64,000 bases of DNA from Theristus sp. LFF4_11 (taxonomy: Eukaryota > Nematoda > Chromadorea > Monhysterida > Xyalidae), in the NCBI GenBank assembly GCA_030248135.1, contig JASANC010002400.1, forward strand, positions 1-64,000. The letters run 5' to 3'. Shown here piece by piece: positions 59,501-64,000 of this stretch; positions within the stretch are counted from its first letter, which is position 1, and the number at the start of each line of letters is the position of its first letter. Below the pieces are notes generated by a model. That model was given only the letters and a program-made list of their open reading frames with translations. It did no database searches and was not told where the DNA came from. The position numbers and the translations under genes were made by a program.

Positions 59501-59915
59501 AACCGCATTGAGTCGCAGGTCTTAAAGAAAAGATTATACCACTAGGTCACTAACGTGACATGTATATTAATACATGAGAAATAGCACAACTGACCACGGA
59601 GAAATGGTGCAATTGTGCTGAAATGGTGACCATTAAGGCCTCGTGTTTGTTAGCGACTGGAATTCTGTCAGTGTATCCCAAGTAGTTTCTCAGCAAGCAC
59701 TTTGCCAAGTTGCCGACGTCGTCAGCGTACGTTACATTGCGATCGATGCGCGACTGTGCTTCTGAAATTGACAACGATCACTGCTCAGCGACATAGCCAA
59801 TCAGCGTGCTGCAATTCCAACATTTCAGATGTCTTTGGATGCACTGCAAATGACACCTACCACATAACAGAACGACGGCCACCACAACCAACAAATACGG
59901 CAATTCGTGCGTCAT
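56520..59915 (-). CDS. Cys-loop ligand-gated ion channel subunit
   Basis: Nine exons splice consistently: 59915-59861 (signal peptide MTHELPYLLVVVAVVLLC), 59761-59595, 58296-58252 (NEHEQTISARGFLET, loop D region), 58151-58033 (NWYDYRLV to VWTPRVVMMN), 57970-57778, 57646-57522, 57397-57178, 57093-56994 and 56848-56520. The total is about 450 residues, normal for the family. The Cys-loop is CMFDYSGYPNDVQVC with the canonical 13 residues between cysteines, split by an intron. TM1 reads VMVVPALCAAALTLVAATL, TM2 IVLLVDLMLQTIAFTELIA, TM3 IFASFNFTATALSALFAAV and TM4 IMWFTLISVLYALFALTCL. Loop C lacks the vicinal Cys pair, so it resembles a non-alpha nicotinic-type subunit. PNDVQ replaces the usual PFDEQ-like motif. 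The large second intron holds a SINE, an old repeat and a mariner-like element. Confidence 0.9.
58430..58605 (-). mobile_element. tRNA-derived SINE copy 4
   Basis: On the minus strand: TGCGTTAGAC, the box B-like GGGGATCGAGCCC, AGGCACTTAATGATAGAA, GGGTTAGCCCCATGGC and ACATCGCCTAAAAACCC, then an (ACA)n-like tail. The 5' end is truncated within box A, where it meets the older 58606 repeat. Confidence 0.87.
58606..58733. repeat. GGTCCC/GACTCAA repeat, left part of interrupted copy
   Basis: It matches the first part of the 46577-46772 repeat up to AAAGATTGAAAC. It continues at 59481-59540 (AGTTTCCTTTTACGTC, then GCATTGAGTCGCAG). The mariner-like element between the halves is an insertion. Confidence 0.82.
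58734..59480 (-). mobile_element. Decayed Tc1/mariner-like transposon, 747 bp
   Basis: The terminal inverted repeats are about 40 bp, beginning CAGGGTGTTTCAGAAGTAGT and continuing GGGTA, GTGTTTGACGCGTTAT. A transposase C-terminal remnant lies on the minus strand at about 59040-59105 (QRFVEAHGGYLKKF, resembling the family's C-terminal RCIE-GGHFE motif), with an in-frame stop just before it. The right flank keeps TA; the left is GA, probably a mutated TA. Comparison with the uninterrupted repeat at 46577-46772 gives an empty-site view. It lies in intron 2 of the ion-channel gene. Confidence 0.85.
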
Positions 59916-59919
59916 CTTT

Positions 59920-60710
59920 TGACTGTCAACAACAGCATCTATCGGAACTGTTTAATGAAACAGCATATGATTTACAAATGTGGAATTTTCTAAATCGTAC
60001 TTTGCTCTGTCGCACTTTGCACTGTCGAGTACCAAAAAGTACATCCAAGCAGCACATCAGTTGCAAATGTAAACTGGCAACACCAAGTCCACGAGCATTG
60101 CGAAGAGTTTAGCACAATGAAATTTGAGTCCGCTATGTTCTCCAGACAGACATACCCTATATTCATGTTGTTAAAAAGTGGTCGATACAGGGCCTCTCAC
60201 ATTGAGAACTTTTTGTGCTACATAAATGCTGTGAAAATCATGCACTCAGACTGTAAAACATAAACATGCTACGCTTATAGTAATAGGCTTCAAAAACATA
60301 CATCGCAACTTGGTCAGCGTTTTATCGACTATAAATGTTGGTTGTATTGCGCCTGTAGTAATAAACGGCCAAAGAATCTGACATTGAAGCGAACCTCACA
60401 CCAAAATTTGCCCAAAATCAAATTTAGCAAATTTATGATACTAAGAAAGGCGACCAGCCAATAACAACCACAATGAAGGTGCCCACGTCACAAACACAAA
60501 CGAGTGCGTCTGCTTGTTTGACACACTGACTGAATCACATTTTTCTGTGTCCGACAAAAGACGGCTGCAGTCGAACTCCAGACCAGAAAGAACGTCAGTA
60601 ACACCAATCGTTCACGCAGTTCGCTTGCCGCCGTGCTCGGCAAACCAGGCAGCACTGTCGTCTGCGGACAACGCCTAAAACTGAACACTGGTGATTTACA
60701 TCGAGAATGC
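59920..60710. other. Intergenic between GLOD4 and the ion channel start
   Basis: It separates the 3' end of GLOD4 from the ATG of the channel, both on the minus strand, and so should hold the channel promoter. No exon, repeat or clear promoter element was recognised. Confidence 0.4.
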
Positions 60711-60714
60711 CTCG

Positions 60715-62651
60715 CTAGTTTAATGAAACGCCAACTTCATTCAGCAGTGATTCGGCGTTTGGATCGACTATGGACAATTCGCGAAACGCCTCGTCGCCAA
60801 CGAAGCAGATTTCGTGGCCGTCCTGACGAAAGGCAGAAGAAAACTCAGAACCCGCAGTTATCTTGCAAAAACTTCTTGCAACTCCGATTGAAATGCAGTG
60901 GATGCCGTTGGCTGCACGGCAGACAAACGAAATAAACAGCATCAGTAAGAGACCGGATCGGCGAGTATGACGACTTGCACAGTTGCCTTGCCGGGTGTGT
61001 CCAAGCTGACCAGAGGCGTCTGCACTGTGCCAGCTGGCGCCGCACGCACACGCTTCTCAATCTCGGCTAACTAAAACGAGCAAGCAGTGGAACGCATTGC
61101 GAATTGCATTCAAAAATCATCGCATGTCCGCAAGCGCAAAGTTTTTGACCAAAAAGAACAATGCAGTTTCGTGCAGAAAGCACCATAAAAAGCGCTTGGA
61201 GATTGTTACTGGCAGCAACGATGAATGAAGCAAACCTCCGACGCCGCACACGAAAACGCAATACGCCCAAAGCCGGTGGCTCTGTTGATTTTATGTGCAC
61301 CACTCGCCACCAGTTCCAGTTGACACTGATGGAAGGATGAACGCAAAATGCAACACAATCAAGCATGAGAATTCTTGCCCACACACCTGATCTGGTGCGA
61401 ATGACATCACAGCGCTCGAACTGGTCTTGTTCGTAATGGACAACCCACAGCAGCTGTGCCAGAAATCTGCAAATAACTAATATTTGAACAGTTTGTTTGC
61501 AAATTTGTGAAGAAGGAAACTTAAAAACATACAAACCAGTGGAACGTTGAAGATTTGTCACACCAACAACGACCCGTTGAATTGGGTCTGCACAGCAATA
61601 CATGGTAAAACACAGAAGCTCAAATAGTATGAACATAGTTTTAAAAAGAACTTATTGCCGACCAGTCGACTTTCGCAACAGTGGCTCAATCAAACGAAAC
61701 TGCCTTCCATCCGGGTCTGTCAACAGATGCGTATTGATGCCAGCAAACGTTGGCACGAGAGAACGAGCTATTTGAATTTCCTGAAAAGAAGAGTCATAAC
61801 AAGATGCCAATTGCCAAACTTCCATTTCATCGCGAACAATAAATCGGGAAATGTCATCACAAACAAACAAATGCCGCACACGAAAATCATTGCCGAGTTC
61901 GTAGGCGCCAACGCCGTAGTTGTAGGTCAGCTCGAGCACGAAATGCGCGTGCTCAGCGCCATAGCCAATCATGGTTTTGCTCCATCTGCCGTCGTATGGC
62001 CTGCAACAAACACGATCGTGGTGTGGCTGTCAGCAGTTGTTGGCCACTGCGCGTACCCGTTGCACGTTGCTTCGCAGCCTGCCTCGAACTCCTCGTGCCG
62101 TAGCACCTGCAACTTGCAAAAAACATTTCGCCCATGTGAAGAGCAGCTATGCTTTGATTGGCATTATTCGTGTCTGTTTTGTTGTGCGACACGCAGCAAC
62201 GGGACATTGCAAAAATCAGCCATTCGTAATCACAGTTCAAATGTCTCGCGCCACAATAGTTTGCTGACAGACACGTGTCACCAGTCATATATGGCAAGTA
62301 CACCAGACTTGGTCATCGACATGCCATCACACCAACCGTCGAACAAAGCAATCATAAAGGCTCGCTCGAGAACAACGTGCCCAAAGTCTGAACACCGTTA
62401 GCCAGGAAAGAATTGCCAGATCACTGGAAAGATCTGAACAGCCATTGAAGATCGAAAACAACGCACGAGCAATATTGCTTGATGCGTTTGCGAAGAACTA
62501 AAAAGACACAAGTGTCACGCACGGTCATGCCGAGTTTCGTGGTGTAGAACTCGATGGAAGCAGCGCGATCTGCGACCTTGAACACGTAGTGCAGGGCACG
62601 GCGCATGCCAGTGGAACGCGGCGCAGTCGCAAGCACGCGGTTCGTCGTCAC
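60715..62651 (-). CDS. GLOD4: Glyoxalase domain-containing protein 4 homologue
   Basis: The start is ATG 62651, with a possible later start at [17 protein letters not shown]. Exon order on the minus strand: 62651-62510, about 62110-62065 ([17 protein letters not shown]), 62006-61875 ([37 protein letters not shown]), 61785-61655, 61595-61545 ([16 protein letters not shown]), 61470-61390, about 61300-61215 ([11 protein letters not shown]), 61075-60955 ([20 protein letters not shown]) and 60845-60715 ([17 protein letters not shown]). These are two vicinal-oxygen-chelate domains as in animal GLOD4, a mostly cytosolic/mitochondrial protein of uncertain enzyme role. The exons at 61655-61785 and 61390-61470 are the least certain frames. 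Family assignment is very strong. Confidence 0.92.
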
Positions 62652-62659
62652 GAAACTAA

Positions 62660-63535
62660 TGCTTTTTCAACTGAAGTAAAATGAATGCTCAACATGTTCT
62701 TTACAATTATAAAAACGGCCAGCCCAGTTGAATTTTATTCTCACGGTGATTTGTCCACTGTCATTCTTCATAAAACGGGCGAACTGGATTGAAAGATACT
62801 GAAAATTCGAAAACACTAAAACGACTATAAAACACAGCGTATAGTGATAGAATGGTAGAACTAACGAAAATCAAACAACGATATTGGTGCGAAGAAAGTA
62901 CACTTGATAATTTCAATTCAGCGAATAACTGTATTCACAAATGAGCAAATAAGAAAAGCTGATTCAATCACCAGAGGGTGCAGATTTTCTAACCCAGTAA
63001 CCCGGAATAAAGCTATTATGCAGAACTATAAACTCGAACTTCGAAGGAGAATGCAAATATACGAACGGTGCAATTCACGATAAAGCTCAAGCGGCTCAAG
63101 TAAAATTAACCAATATAATGCCAGATGATCAATATAATGCCAGATGATTACACTTGATTGGAAAAATCGATTACACATCTGACTGGAGTAGAGTTGACAA
63201 GCAGAAAAAATTCAACAATCGCCATGTCCCCGTAAACACAATTCTCAAAGAAATTGCAACACAATGTTAATTCAATTAAAAAACCAAACAACTAATAAAT
63301 AAACCTTAATTCAGCAAAAAAATAACAATTGTGAAAGTGCGGTGGCTAAACTCAGAGAAGCACATTCAAGCTTGTTTACCTGCCACGCCACCACTACAGT
63401 ATAATTTTTTTGCCCACTAAGGATATGTATGTACAGTATACAAGTATCAGATATGTGAGCAAGTGACAGCAGAAAACCAGTGGAAAGATGGATGAAAATG
63501 GAAATTTGTTGAAGCAATTCAAACGTCACGTCAAT
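62660..63535. other. Intergenic upstream of GLOD4
   Basis: AT-rich with a short tandem repeat near 63115-63155 (two copies of TATAATGCCAGATGAT). No gene was recognised; it presumably contains the GLOD4 promoter. Confidence 0.45.
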
Positions 63536-63537
63536 GC

Positions 63538-64000
63538 TCAAAAGAAGCCTTGGCGGTTTCGGTGCTGATTCAGCAGGTAAAAATAGGTGCTCTGAAAAGT
63601 GACACTGTCTGAATAGAAATGCAGCAGATGCGGGTTGCTCGCACAGTATCCACTCAACCAATCAGCAACATGAAGTTCACCGTAATCAGCACGACGACGA
63701 ACCTGCAGCGTGCAGAACTGATAGGCAGTTTCGTGGTTCATGACGTTGCTGTCGACGGCGTCCCTGATCAGGGCGATCTCAGCACCGAGCCTCTGCAGCT
63801 GTGCGCGCACGACGACAAAGATCACGACAGGCACGAGATCGTCCGACTGCCACTTGTGCTCGCGACTCTCGCTGTGCGCACGCACACACTGCAAACGCAA
63901 ACTGCACTCGCACGCACGAAGCAAACACGAAAACTACAGTGCATGCACGACGTACCCTTGTGATCTCAGTGAACGTCTGTCGCAGCACTCGCAGCTTCTC
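63538..64000 (-). CDS. VPS9-domain protein (Rab5-family GEF), partial at window edge
   Basis: The exon at the window end reads EKLRVLRQTFTEITR; the next exon has SDDLVPVVIFVVVRAQLQRL, then GAEIALIRDAVD and a YQFCTLQ end. This matches the conserved core of VPS9 domains (the DDLxPV...xxSExxxI...YxxTxLQ signature), which catalyse nucleotide exchange on Rab5-type GTPases on early endosomes. The acceptor lies near 63860. The frame continues to a stop at 63538 but may instead splice after the LQ codons at a GT there. The 5' part lies outside the window, so the parent family (RIN, alsin, GAPVD1 and similar) cannot be told. Confidence 0.7.

Overview
This is a 64 kb piece of a metazoan nuclear genome. 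The genes are split into many small exons by mostly short introns with (T)nCAG acceptors. The products are animal-specific: a receptor tyrosine kinase, BRCA2, a GEN1-type nuclease, an FAD polyamine oxidase, a Cys-loop ion channel, GLOD4 and a VPS9 protein. Compact introns, TTTCAG-type acceptors and many MITEs suggest a small ecdysozoan, possibly a nematode, but nothing in the window fixes the phylum.

Layout. 1-3.2 kb is repeat: a satellite-bearing composite element in reverse orientation. 4.2-15.7 kb (+) is a receptor tyrosine kinase with a signal peptide and three degenerate vWA-like ectodomain modules; its kinase domain is interrupted by a 3.8 kb second copy of the composite element. 16.6-22.3 kb (-) is an F-box gene with leucine-rich segments, carrying a 1160-bp hAT-like element with a perfect 8-bp target duplication. 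22.4-31.5 kb is repeat-rich: two foldback elements with TTAGG-like arms, a third composite copy, SINEs, MITEs and poly-C blocks. 31.9-42.0 kb (+) is a BRCA2 homologue (three BRC repeats, then helical, OB1, tower, OB2 and OB3 parts), with an antisense four-TM gene apparently nested in one intron (39-40.3 kb). GEN1-like nuclease (42.5-45.1 kb, +) and spermine/polyamine oxidase (46.9-49.8 kb, +) follow. On the minus strand are a possible small membrane protein (50.3-50.9 kb), a ZSWIM-N-like DNA-binding protein with a PxDLS motif (52.4-54.4 kb), a Cys-loop receptor subunit (56.5-59.9 kb), GLOD4 (60.7-62.7 kb) and the edge of a VPS9-domain gene (63.5-64 kb).

Functional context. BRCA2 loads RAD51 for homologous recombination and GEN1 resolves the Holliday junctions that recombination produces. 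The two genes sit head to tail about 0.5 kb apart, a suggestive but unproven pairing. The other genes are unrelated housekeeping or signalling genes. The repeats are the most unusual part: three copies of a large composite that couples a 171-bp and a 149-bp satellite to a long inverted-repeat module; a tRNA-derived SINE in four places; and several MITE families with visible target duplications or empty-site comparisons. Exon borders were placed by eye from reading frame and GT/AG signals, so most are approximate.
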